Positions 45,070 to 56,500 of a DNA stretch of 64,000 bases are shown here, piece by piece (the first letter of the stretch is position 1; each line of letters starts with the position of its first letter). Origin of the DNA: Meghimatium bilineatum (lineage: Eukaryota > Mollusca > Gastropoda > Stylommatophora > Philomycidae); contig CM067314.1 in NCBI GenBank assembly GCA_034231615.1, positions 4,590,501 to 4,654,500 on the forward strand, written 5' to 3'. The notes under the pieces are model-generated. The model was not told the DNA's origin and ran no database searches. It saw nothing but the letters and a program-made list of their open reading frames with translations. Made by a program: the position numbers and the translations under genes.

Positions 45070-45489
45070 TATTTGACATATTAATGTATGGCTCAGAAAC
45101 ATGGACACTAAATAAATAATTAGAAGACAAAATTAAAGGCCTTTGAGATGTGGGTATATAGAAGAATAGGGAGAACATCATGGAAAGAGAAGAAAACAAA
45201 TAAAGAGGTGCTAAAGACACTTAATATGATGAAAGAACTACTAAGAGAAATAAAGATCAGACAAATAAAATACTTTGGACACATTAAAAGACATGACACC
45301 TTATTGAAGACCTTGCTTGAGGGTAAGGTCAAAGGGAAGCGAGAAAGAGGTAGGCAGAGATACAAGTGGGAAAGTAACATCATACGATGGACAGGTTATA
45401 GTCTAGCAGAGTGCACCACCAAGACAAGAGACAGGAGATGTTGGAGATACGTTGCAGCCAACCTTCGTTGCGGAGACGGCACTTCATGA
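45070..45489 (+). pseudogene. RTE-like LINE C-terminal fragment
   Basis: Reads ILMYGSETWTLNK, a stop, then AFEMWVYRRIGRTSWKEK, IRQIKYFGHIKRHDTLL, GRQRYKWESNIIRWTG and RDRRCWRYVAANLRCGDGTS, ending at TGA followed by a (GAT)n tail. One stop only, so moderately young. A minus-strand copy of the same family is at 47690-48635. Confidence 0.82.
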
Positions 45490-45824
45490 TGATGATGATA
45501 TTTGACACGCAAATAGCAAAACACCTGGCAACTATTTCCGCTAACAAGCAGACGAGTAAAATAGATAACATTGAAATATATTTCATGCAACTTTTCTTTC
45601 AGTTAAAATATAAATATAGTTTTGCTCATTATTTTGGAGGTAGGTAACTATTATTTTTTCTTAGTCGTAGTATTGTTGTTAATTATAAGTAAATAGCACA
45701 ACATAGGTCATACTACAACTTCAGTTTCAAGTTATGTTAACATTGTTTAATTGTTAACTTGTTGAGATGAAAAAAATAAGGTTAAAAAAATCCTAACAAA
45801 AATCCTATAGGCCTAACCGTAACC
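45490..45824. other. Unassigned AT-rich stretch
   Basis: Nothing recognisable beyond the (GAT)n tail of the preceding LINE. Confidence 0.4.
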
Positions 45825-46352
45825 CAGTGTTCCTCAACCTCCTTAATGCCGCGACTCTTTAATACAGTTCCTCATATTGTGGTGACCGCCAACCATACAG
45901 TTATTTTCGTTTCTACTTCATAATATGTGGGCGCAAGTACAGTATAGTTCTTCACTGTGACCTTTGCTCTAGTTTCGAGGTGTTACCTAACCTTTGTTGT
46001 GTGATTTGGCAAGCTTACGGGTAAGTACTTAGAGTAAGGTTAGGATTAGAAATAATATTTCTAATGTGTGCGAACACCTCGCTCCCTGTGTATAGCGGGC
46101 AGAAATACTGATCCCTCACCACAAATAATAGGAAAATGTGTAAATTGGAAAACAGATTATGCATAAGTTCATCTGTGTCTAGAGTTGAACTGTGTGAAAG
46201 TCGGATGTGACGTCACGGCAGCCATTATTTTGATTGGTGTTACACAGGAATCCATGACGTTGGATCGTTAAAATTGGCAACATAATGCTATTTATAGCAC
46301 AGTGAAGAACTAATCTGTACTTTAAATATGTGTTTTCCGATGGTCTTAGGCG
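45825..46352 (-). mobile_element. SPIN-like hAT transposon remnant (non-autonomous)
   Basis: The left side begins CAGTGTTCCTCAACCT and continues TTAATGCCGCGACTCTTTAA, TACAGTTCCTCATATTGTGG and TGACCGCCAACCAT. This matches, from memory, the reversed right end of the SPACE INVADERS (SPIN) hAT family. The right side ATGTGTTTTCCGATGGTCTT then AGGCG at 46328-46352 matches the reversed subterminal region of its left end. The terminal 40-50 bases of that end are missing, replaced by a LINE tail. The interior is occupied by a 378-bp MITE. SPIN elements are known for horizontal transfer among vertebrates and some invertebrates, including a pond snail. Confidence 0.75.
45940..46317. mobile_element. TA-flanked MITE nested in the SPIN-like element
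   Basis: The left end CAGTATAGTTCTTCACTGTG and the right end CACAGTGAAGAACTAATCTG are inverted repeats of about 20 bp with two mismatches, flanked by TA on both sides (45938-45939 and 46318-46319). That is the signature of Tc1/mariner- or pogo-mobilised MITEs. Confidence 0.75.
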
Positions 46353-46364
46353 CGGTTACAACAT

Positions 46365-46690
46365 TTGATGCTTCAGCACACAAAGTTGCAGGGGTACCAC
46401 ATTGGATGCTTCAGCACACAGAGTCCTCCAGCGATTTCTGTCTCCAACAATACGGATGAGTGAGAAAAAAATCATGTATTGTCCATTCCTTGATGTTGTC
46501 TGTCTATGTTTTTATTTGTCCTCCTCTGTTTCTTCCACCTTTGACGGTTCCAGTATTGTCTTTGGCAAGGAATCTTGTCAAAAATAATGTTGCAAAGCCA
46601 AATGTTTTTCTTATTAACTAATTCAGTGTCCCACCAACGTCTTCCCAATGTTAACAGTTTCATTTTGAAATGTTACTAGTTTTTTATGTG
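46365..46690 (-). pseudogene. LINE C-terminal tail
   Basis: Minus frames give LGRRWWDTELVNKKNIWLCN, WKKQRRTNKNIDRQHQGMDN and, in another frame, RNRWRTLCAEASNVVPLQL. The same ending is encoded on plus at 46910-47095, so two tails of one family lie back to back. Confidence 0.7.
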
Positions 46691-46909
46691 TTATTTTATT
46701 CTCATATCTTTCATCAATTCCGTAGAAACCTTGGTGGTAGCTTTGAGGAGTTAATTTAAGCTCAGTTTGAAATAATAAAGTTACAAAAAATCTAACAATA
46801 GTTAATTAAATAATAATCATTCAATCACTACAAATACAGTGTCATATAAAATATGCCTACAGGATGTCCTAGAATTATTTGTTTTTTTAATTTAATTATT
46901 TAATTCACT

Positions 46910-47095
46910 ATATACCATTGCCAACCACTGGAAGAAGCAGAGGAGGGCAAATAAAGGCATGGACAGACAACATCAAAGAATGGACAGGGCAAGATATTTC
47001 CACACTCATCCGCATCGCTGAGGATAGAATTCGCTGGAGGACTCTGTGTGCTGAGGCATCCAATGTGGTACCCCTACGACCCTGAAGGGTTACGG
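46910..47095 (+). pseudogene. LINE C-terminal tail (plus copy)
   Basis: Reads RSRGGQIKAWTDNIKEWTGQ, DISTLIRIAEDRIRWRTLCA and EASNVVPLRP, then a stop and a TTGATTGATTG tail. It is an intact 3' end of the same LINE family as the minus copy at 46365-46690. Confidence 0.75.
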
Positions 47096-47195
47096 GTTTA
47101 TTGATTGATTGCCAACCACCACCATTTTCCTTTACGATGATGAGTCCACAGATCATTTTCACCACGACACATGGGTCAGTAAGTGCTCAGATGAT

Positions 47196-47305
47196 CTCAT
47201 ATCTAGAGTATGTAGTGACTGATCACACCCACTGTGTTGTTTTACCAGTCTCCTCTGGTTACCAGCATAACATTCTTGTTTAGCCACATTTCTTCTTGAC
47301 ATTAG
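47196..47305. repeat. 110-bp perfect inverted repeat, left arm
   Basis: Identical base for base to the reverse complement of 48634-48743. It contains GATCACACCCACTGTGTTGT. Confidence 0.95.
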
Positions 47306-47689
47306 GTTCACATAATCTGCTGATTGTTGCAGATTCACAATCATTACTCACTTGTCATATCTCCCTAAGTACATTCAGAACATCATCATCATCATCATGG
47401 CCTTGCATTCCCAGTCATCATAGTTGCTATATCAGCAAGTCTGTCTACGGTAAAATTGCTTGATATATAATGGTTCTCTCGGAGTAGGTCCCAGAGCATA
47501 TTTAAAAAACTTTTCTCCTGACCTCCTTCCCATTAGGAAGCCTTAGTCCCTATATGCAGCCCTGTCTTTCATATTTATGAACAACAGTTTCAAGTCATGA
47601 CTGCAGTGGACTTTGTTGGTTTGCTCAAAATCATTTGTTACACTGAGTAACTTTCTCTTAAAATCACTTCCCCCCAGACACTGAGCTAA

Positions 47690-48635
47690 ATAAAAAACTC
47701 AAATCATCATCAAGTGCCGTCTCCAATAAGAAGGTTGACTACAACAGATCTCCAACATCGCCCGTCTCTTATCTTGGTCATGCACTCTGTTAGACTATAA
47801 CCTTCCATCTTGTGATGCTACTCTCCCACATGTATCTCTGCCTACCTCTTGCTCACCCCCCCTCGACTTTACTCTTAAGTAAGGTCTTCAACATTTCTTT
47901 TAATATGTCCAAAATATTTCATGTTTTTGATTTTTATTTCCTTTAATAATTCTTTCTTCATACAAAGTCTTGTTAGAACATCTTTGTTGTCTTCTCTATC
48001 CATGCTATTTTCCCTATTCTTCTATACATCCACATCTCATCAATTTATCACAAAGACATCAATTCTGTCTTCTAATTATTTGTTTAATATAAATAACCAA
48101 ATGGTCAGAGGGTGTCCGACAAAGTGGATGGTGCCGCAGTAACCTAATGAACAAATAGTAACGCAAAATGAGGTAAACAGGCTACTAAAACATTTACCTA
48201 GCCTATTAATAAAAATATATTTTAAAAAGTATATATAAAAAACATACAATAAAACTAAACAGGACAATTTATGAAATATAGAAAAATTTCTTGATGAAAT
48301 ATAGACATCTATTTTGTTTTTTATTTTGTCGTTTTCTGTTGTTTGTCTCTTGAAAAAGGTTCAATTTGAGCCGATATGTGGAGAATTGTCCTGTTTAGTT
48401 TTATTGTATGTTTTTTTATATATACTTTAAAAAAATATTTTTTATTAATAGGCTAGGTAAGTGTTTTAGTAACCTGTTTACCTCATTTTGCGTTACTAAT
48501 TATTTGTTTATTGTCCATGATTCTGAGCCATACATTAATCTAGAACAGATGTAGCATTTTATAATTCTCATTGTTAGCTTGTTTGTAATTTGTTTAGATG
48601 TTAATATTTTCCTCATTGAAAGATTGAAAAGTACT
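47690..48635 (-). pseudogene. RTE-like LINE fragment, minus strand, interrupted
   Basis: From 48635 leftward it reads SKQITNKLTMRIIKCYICSR and LMYGSESWTINK. It is interrupted by the 48087-48495 element and resumes with a K-LEDRI block, YRRIGKIAWIEKTT, IKNMKYFGHIKR, GRQRYMWESSITRW and the end CGDGT-like LLETALDDD. Same family as 45070-45489, more decayed. Confidence 0.75.
48087..48495. mobile_element. Inverted-repeat retroelement with 15-bp target duplication
   Basis: A 409-bp insertion in the LINE is flanked by perfect CTAATTATTTGTTTA copies (48072-48086 and 48496-48510). Inside, 48150-48269 is a near-perfect reverse complement of 48384-48495. The loop contains TTGAAAAAGGTTCAATTTGA then GCCGATATGTGG, a decayed relative of the hammerhead-like motif. 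A 15-bp target duplication points to retrotransposition rather than a DNA MITE. The 5' segment GACAAAGTGGATGGTGCCGC recurs at about 52390. Confidence 0.8.
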
Positions 48636-48743
48636 AATGTCAAGAAGAAATGTGGCTAAACAAGAATGTTATGCTGGTAACCAGAGGAGACTGGTAAAAC
48701 AACACAGTGGGTGTGATCAGTCACTACATACTCTAGATATGAG
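48634..48743. repeat. 110-bp perfect inverted repeat, right arm
   Basis: Partner of 47196-47305, 1.33 kb apart. It abuts the end of the LINE fragment. Confidence 0.95.
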
Positions 48744-49084
48744 GATTGAATTTTTACTGTCATATAAGTACTTTTAGTCATTCCTATTCTCCTAACTATT
48801 GTCCAGAAATAATTCTAAAAATTCAATAGTCCAAAGAAATAGATTCTGTAATTTTCTTAGACCTATCTTTTCAGTATAGGACCAGCTATGCAGCTGTGTC
48901 TACTTTACACATCGGTGTACATATTAACAGGAGACGAACCTGAATCACATTTACTTGATGAACGATGTAGAATACGCCCACCTTCCACTCCCACAGATTG
49001 TAGCTTGACCCACTGATGAATCAACATTACTAACACTGTAGTAATTTATAGGCCTACTAAGAATTCCCCATCAGTCACTATATT
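48744..49084. other. Unassigned stretch
   Basis: Nothing recognised. Confidence 0.35.
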
Positions 49085-49268
49085 GGGTGCCACCTGGAAT
49101 AAGAAGAAGAGGGAGACCTAGAGAAACTCTACAAAGAACCATTAATAGAGAAGGCATGTCAATGAACCTAAACAACACACAACAATTGAAAGACCTGGCA
49201 ACACAAAGACAGAAATGGAAAGCTATGGTTTCTGCCCTATGTGCCGCCTATGGCCCTGGAGTAATATA
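49085..49268 (+). pseudogene. LINE C-terminal tail
   Basis: IRRRGRPRETLQRTINREGM, LATQRQKWKAMVSALCAAYG and a stop. The GRPRETW-like block followed by QDRxxWRxxVxALxAxxxxG is the usual end of an RTE-like LINE. Intact but very short. Confidence 0.75.
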
Positions 49269-49706
49269 ACATAACTATGAACTTTATTTGTTCAGGCTCA
49301 CTCGATCTGAGTATTTCTATATCATTTTCAGAATTATTACGTAAGTCTCAAAATAATATAACAGAAATTCAACAACTTGTTCAGCTGTTTTTAACACAAA
49401 TAAAATCCTCAGTTTCAACAGTGTTTTTCTTATAAAATACTAAAGCTACTGACGACATTGTCAACACATGTAGGCCTATACCATTTTGTGAAACAGCTAT
49501 CCAACAATGCAATGCGTATACATCATGGTGTAGGTAATATGCATAAATTAATTTATTAATAATAATTAATATGAGGTAGTGTTTTCTGAAGTCAAAATAC
49601 TGAAAACTTGGTATCTCGAGGAATCTATATTTTGTGTAAATCTCAGAATTTTGGAATCCTTGGTTCTAAGGGGGTTAACCACTACAGAGATTCCCCCAAA
49701 AAATTT
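49269..49706. other. Unassigned stretch
   Basis: The part near 49580-49706 may be the body of a SINE whose head is the tRNA-like sequence that follows. Confidence 0.35.
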
Positions 49707-49777
49707 CCTTGAACATGAGATAAACCCATGACCTAAGGATCTACAGTTCACTGCTCTACCAGCTGAGCTATCAAGAG
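49707..49777 (-). tRNA. tRNA-Tyr(GTA)-like sequence, probable SINE head or pseudogene
   Basis: The minus strand reads CTCTTGATAGCTCAGCTGGT, AGAGCAGTGAACTGTAGATC, then CTTAGGTCATGGG. The A-box, D-arm, anticodon loop CTGTAGA (anticodon GTA at 49742-49744) and variable loop match animal tRNA-Tyr closely. The T-loop (GGTTTATCTCAT), anticodon stem and acceptor stem are degenerate, and no CCA or intron is seen. Not expected to be a working tRNA. Confidence 0.55.
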
Positions 49778-50432
49778 GAAATATTTTGATCCAGAGATTC
49801 AGACTGACAGTCTTCAAATTCGCAGTTGTTGCTACAAAAAAATATCATTCATAAAGTAAGCAGTAAAAAAAATTGTCATGTCAAATGAAATAAATTGTGT
49901 TATCAAATTATATCTAGTTGGCATGAAATAGTTGGCTAGTAAGAAATAAAACAACAGGTCACCAAAGATATCTATGGTCACAGGATATCCAGGACTTTTT
50001 TAATAGGACACTGAAAGAAGGACATCGTACACAGAACTGAGAGACTTAAAAAGGACTGTAGATATGTCTTCAGTAATGATGAAGGGAGGGTTCACATTAA
50101 AGAAAAGGTCATTTCCTCATTTTCGTGTGTATTTCCTACGCTTTTTTCTGATTGTGACCTTGGGGGGAGGGGGGTTACCTATGTTATGGCTTACTTCCTA
50201 GTACTAAATGTCATATTCAGATTTCCTAAAGAGGATGGATTTGAACCCAAAACATTCCCCACCCTTAACTACTTGCTGAGGTATAGTTATAATGAGGATA
50301 ATAGACCTATTCTGTAAAGGATAAATCACATAGAAGAAGTGTGAAATTAATGAAAATGTAAATCCAAATGTGAAATATTATTTCACTAAGAATCTGAATC
50401 ATCTATATTGTTTGATTTCAGGAAAGTGAAAT

Positions 50433-50544
50433 ATGACAAGCGCTCCTTCAAATATTTCCAATATAGGAATTGTTATTCTACATAACAAGCTCAAGGATTC
50501 TGTGCTAGCCAAGCTATTATCACAAAAGCAGATCAAATTCAGAA
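50433..50544 (+). CDS. SPO16: SPO16-like coding exon 1
   Basis: Starts ATGACAAGCGCTCC; 37 codons plus one base; donor AGAA|GTAAGA. Encodes MTSAPSNISNIGIVILHNKL and QKQIKFR. A pyrimidine-poor TTTGATTTCAG acceptor precedes it at 50421. Confidence 0.75.
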
Positions 50545-53500
50545 GTAAGATAATTGTATTTAAACATGAACAATACTAAAATTGGTAGTCAACTCCAGGT
50601 GCATTTTAAATGTGGAAATATATACTGGAAGAATAGATGAATAGATGGTAATTTAGAACTGGGTGTTGTTGGTAGTGCAAGGACAGCATAAGGTCAGTCA
50701 ATATTATATAATAGAACATAATTTTATGTCTTATTTCTTTTAAAATAACTAAGATCTTTTTGGTTTATTCTTTTTGTGTATTTTTTGCTCAAGAGGAAGG
50801 GGTTCAAAGGGTCCAACATAAAATCTTTAAACTATCTAAAATGCACATTTATTTGCTACCATCTAATCTTTAACCTTTAGCAAGCCAGATTAAAAAATAC
50901 GAAACATCTCCCTGCCACCGGATTCTTTTTTTAAAATTTGCATTATTGATGGTGACTGTTTTGAAAATGTGATAATTTTTTGGTTGTTAGAGATATTTAA
51001 ATAATATTTGCACATATAAATAAAGAATTGAATTATGCATATATTGGTGTAATTTATGTATGTGTGTGTGTGATACCAGACGTATGAGAAAGTGGTAAAG
51101 ACGTTTTTCACAAAAAACATATATTTTATAACAAATAAAGAGGGAAAAAATAAGAAAAAAAATAACTTACCTTACATATCGAATTCCTTGGCAACACTGT
51201 AAACTAAATCACGCAAATCTGTTGTATTTATGTTCTTTCACTGCGAAATTATCAAAATATAGCCGGGGGAACTGTATAAAACATGTAGATTTGCAGTAAA
51301 ATTGTTCTTTGAGCTTAGGCCTAGAGTTATTTTTTCTGCCACTTCAAAATATTCGATATCAAACGTACAAGTCCCCAAACCAGCACGGCATTCTGTATAT
51401 TCACTGCTGTGAAACTAAATAACCTAATAATCCATGATTCAAGCCACGATTCAATGTTATTTTATTCGAAATACGATGAAATAAAGGTCTGTAAAACCGA
51501 CCCATCATCATGGCATCGTACCGGTGTACAGATGTGGTCAGATTAATTGCTCTTAAACTTTTACGAATAGCTAGCCATTTTCAAAAACGATCATGTCGGA
51601 AGTGGGGGATGTACCGGCTTCGATTGCGCATGTCCCCAGCTATGTGCACGGACTGTGGTACGTGTAAATCTCACGATATTATCGTTGGGTGGGCCGGACC
51701 GCCAAAAGCGCGCGCGGCCATTTTGTTTCTCGGCGGCTGCGATTGATATAGGCTCGGTGAAGGTTAAATAGGTACTTGGACAAAATTTTCTAAATAATGC
51801 TACATAATTACAAATAGTATAGTTAGATAGCCCTTTAAAAATTGCAATTCAACTTTACCTCAACCAAGTCTGTACGTCAACCCTGAAAAAAGTTACGAAT
51901 TTTTTTCGAATTAATTTGACATCAAAATAGTTTTGGTGAAACATATAGGAAAATATAAATAAAACTTGTCCCCACAAAATGTAGTCAAACTGATAATTTT
52001 TAAATTATATTTGTTATTTTCAATAATACAACACACAAACTATACATATTTTTGTTCGCAAAGTCAAGACACATCTATTGATCCCATTTCTGTAATTTTA
52101 TAAAAAATTATATAAATTATAAAATAATCTTTTGATTTTTAGCATCATCATTCTATCACATATTTTTCTCATTCTTGATCAGTGTTCCTACCCCCATTCA
52201 TGATATCTGAATGCATAAATCTAAATTCTTCTGTATGTAACCAACATCTTTTCATCTTGTTTCTGCTACTCCTAGAATGTCTACATTTAAAACTTCTATA
52301 CAGAGTAGGCCTATGCTTCAATTGTTCAGTAAAGGATGCATCACTGATGGGAAATAGAAATAATAACCACAGTATCAAAGAATATCTGACAAAGTGGAGA
52401 GTGCAGCAGTGACAAAATTAAGAAATGTTAGTACTATAGATAATGTATTATTGTCAATGTTACTACAGGTAATAAAACTAATGGGCTAAATTGTAAAATA
52501 TCAAGTAAAATATTGTCAATAAAAAATAACAAAGAAACAAGGACTTTTTCTATCTTTATTTTGTATTGACAATATTTTACTTAGTATTGTGACTATTTTT
52601 GAGTTTTATTAGTAATAGTTACAATAACACAAAATGGGAACAGTATGAATAATGTTTTGTGAATATATCATTTTGTGTAGATTAAATGAGAGCAAGAATT
52701 GTTGGACTGACTCATCCGTTTTTTATTACCAGCAAGCGAACGCTTGTTGGAAGGAACTGTGATATTCTCCAAGGCAAAATTACACTTTCTGATGATGGAT
52801 ACAACAACAATGATCATGTCACACAATGACACCAAGCACAATGACTGCTTGGATATTTCTCAGGAATATGAAAGTGGTAGTATACTAGCTAACATGAGAA
52901 TTAGGTAAATATTTGTGTTGTCACTTGTTCAGTATAAAATAAAAGGGTATTATTCAATTCAGTGGCATTAGCCTATAGACTAAGCTGAAAGTTTACAAAG
53001 CAGTGGTACTTCCAGTGCTGTGAAACATGGACTGTGTATAGACGACATTTGAGGAAGCTCAATCACTACACAAAACATGTCTCAAAATAGTTATAACATC
53101 AGAGGGCAAGACAAGATTCCGGATACCACTGTCCTTGATAGATCTGATATCCATGGCATTGATACTATTCAGATGCACACACGGTTTCGTTGGATAGGTA
53201 ATGTGGTATGTGTGCCAGGTCACCGCCTACGACAGATACTTCTCTATGGTGAGTTACAGAAAATCCAAACTGTGGTTGGGAGGGAGCCAGAGATGTACTG
53301 TGCAGCACTGGGAAGGAGGAAACTGACCACTGTTTTTTCCTATGGCTGAGGCCTATCATGGAGGCACAGTAACTCAGGACGTGACAATCATTTTGACTTG
53401 AACATTTGGTTGCATGCCTGGAGCAATAGAGAAGTTCGGTATAACCAGTAGTCAATTGGTGATGGGGAATGAGCACAGTGAATCCTGTCATGGCTGCAGC

Positions 53501-56500
53501 AGCTAGGAGCAGAGCATAGGTTGAAACCTACAGTGGCTAGGAGCAGAGCATAGGTTGAAACCTACAGCCAGCCATAATGTATGTAGAAGTATCTATAAAA
53601 ATAGTTTCATTGACTTGCTGGCAGAATGGGTCTGCTTAACTGGCTATTTTAATGTCTTTCCCAGAGAGAAAGAGTTAAAGTACTTGGTTAATATTGTTAC
53701 AAATCTTTCTTGTTATAGTATTTCTTATTATATCCAGTATTTTTTTTGACAGGATTGACAAATTCATTCGTACATACAGCCAGTGTGTTGTAATCTTAAA
53801 GGCGCCACTATTCACTAAAATTGAATTCGGCATTTGGTCCCAGCTACAGGCTTTGTAAGTGCACATTTATATTCTTTAATGTTACTTTAGTCAGTCTGTA
53901 CAGCAGATAGGCTGGTGAGACATTCACATAGTCCTGGGGTTGTGATATCCAGCATAGATCACCTCCGTTTCACTTAACTCTGGCAAGGGTAATGTCCCCC
54001 TGCTTCAGAGACAAGATTTTCTTGTGGTAGTTTGACAGCTACACAAAGTTTTAAACCCTGGACTTTCACAAGGTTTACCTCCGTCCCAGTACTGTTTAAT
54101 GTGTAGACAATACAAATTGAAGGCAGACATATTATACAGGATTAGGTAAAACTATTTTGTATGCTAATGACATTTTGGTAGAAAGGCAGGAGAGAAATTG
54201 AGTTAGGCCTATGTGTCAAGGAATTGAAGCGTGAACTACATCTCATAGGTAGCGGACTGGTATAGTCACTCAAGTGCATAAGGTAATCCATCTAAAGCAT
54301 TTATAACATGCTTCTCTCTCAATAATCACATTGTAAATACATTTTCCAGTGTTACTTTTGTGTGTGGACAGTATTGAAAGAACCAGAAAAATGAAATATT
54401 TGGGTATGCTATTTAACAGAAGTCAGAGTCTTAGTTATCATATTGACCCCATCATTTCAATGGCAAGAAAAAGTCTTTCAACAATGAAAAGTAATGGCTG
54501 CTGCTCAGAATGAATAGAGGATACTATTTCTCATATACCAAGGATTGGTTTTCAGTGTTAGAGTACCGGTATATATTTTGTCAATTATAACTCATTTTTT
54601 GGAAGGCTCTGAAGATCACACAATCAACTTATGACCGGAACTCTGAGTTTACACACACTGGGATGACTGCTGGGACGGAGGGCAGAGCACTTATGGGAAT
54701 GCCCCACATGCTGTGAAGCTAGTTTCTAATCAAGAGTTATAACTCTCAGACTGAAAGGTTTGATAAGCTCTAGAATGAGGCGATGTATATTATTCTTGAG
54801 TGCAGAAGGGACATGTATGTACGAGCAATGGGATTTTTACTCGACTGTCAATTATGGAACATGGATTACAGTTGTGCCGAGCAAGAACCTACCTCCAAAT
54901 CAGCACTGATAAAGAATATCCACTGCATTCTGAAATACAAAGTGTGAAAGGTAGTAGATTAACAAGAGAAAATCATAGATGGGGTGTGCTGAGGAAGTCA
55001 TACAAAGTATGTGCTTGCTGGAGAATGTGACACCTGGTGCAAAATGAATACCAGGTAAGTGTTCCTGTAGATAGCCAGACTTCCTTTCTGGTAGTAATAA
55101 CACTTGATTAATCCCACTTCCTGTATCTGTGTAGCATAGCTTGCTGTGGTATGCTGTCTGGTGATAGTCTATGATGTGTGCAAACTATTTGATCTGTTGT
55201 CTCTTAATATATTCCAAGATTGGGGGAGTGCCGGTTCTTTATCTAATGTCCTCATTTTTCATTCTGTCTCTTAGCAATATTCTTAAGATTCTGCTTAAGT
55301 ATGCCATTTCAGCTGTCACAAGTTTATGTTTGTCTTGTGCTGTGGTTGTCCATGTTTGGCACAGCATTGATATAATAATTGTTTTGAAAAGTATTATTTT
55401 GGTGTTTAAATCTACATTTTTGTTTCTGAAGATTGGTGTCTTTGCCCTAGGGCTTGATATGATTTACTACATCTGTTGTGCATTTCTTTACTCAATGGAT
55501 ATCCTACATGTCCACATCTGTAAACAAATGTTCCAATAATTTAAAAAATCCTATCTTTCTATATAGCAGTATACTTTTGAATGGTGGTAGGACAGGACAC
55601 TGGTAAGATCTGCAGACTTTCCCTTTCTCATGCAGTTGTTTTTATTTTAAAAGTTTGCTCTTTGTTTTGATGTGGTTAGATGTCAAGAGAGTTATGATGA
55701 CCACAAATACTATATGTTGATTGTTGGACCTTCCTATCATCTATCCACATGAACTCAATGTAGGTACTTAAAGAGTAGCCTGGATATCATACCTGCTCAT
55801 AGTGCGGAAGATTGTATAAATGCAATGTTGACATTTGCACAAGTAAGTCATTGATTTTGTAACTTTAATCCACTGTGGTCTGATAACATAATAGATGGCC
55901 ATATCTTGTTCAGTTTTTACTTATTACCTCAGGAGATATGATTACTGTTTCTTGAACATAGACACTTTCAGGGTAAGGTCTGGCAACATGACAGGTCCAG
56001 TTGACAACGCAGACTTGAGGTTGGTACTGCGGCTGTAGAGAACTTGGACACTTTCAGGGTTACGGTCTGGCAACATGACAGGTCCAGTTGACATCACAGA
56101 CTTGAGGTTGGTACTGCGGCTGTAGAGAACTTAGACACTCTGCTGTTTAAAGATAAATGTGCTACAAAAGAGACAAGAACTGCTCTAAGATTTATAGACT
56201 TTACTCATACAATTTGTACAGTGTGGAAGGAAATTTGAAATGTATTATGCTCATTGGTCACACTGGATGTCTGGCTCTGTGTCGGTGAGGTACAGAGAGA
56301 GTCTGTGATGGCCAAGGTACCAGGTGCACATCCTGCAGCAGGCAATTATGCATCCAGACTGTTCAGGAAGCAATGGAAACCTACTGAACATATTTATATT
56401 GTCTAGAAAATCAATACAGCCAAAATTGCTGGGTTGATGGCTACATTCTGAATAGAACATGCTACCAATTGTTTTATTTTATATTTTAGTCACACTTGGA

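Larger units (their letters stand above)
50545..52732 (+). other. SPO16-like intron 1
   Basis: 2.19 kb. Holds the CpG-rich promoter-like block at 51590-51760 and an inverted-repeat element at 52345-52645. Otherwise AT-rich without recognised genes. Confidence 0.6.

Noticed and set aside
51510..51746. 78-codon ORF in the CpG-rich block; also a MSEVGDVPASIAHVPS start at 51594
   Set aside because: The ATG overlaps an ETS-like site and no downstream exon in phase was found; base composition explains the open frame.
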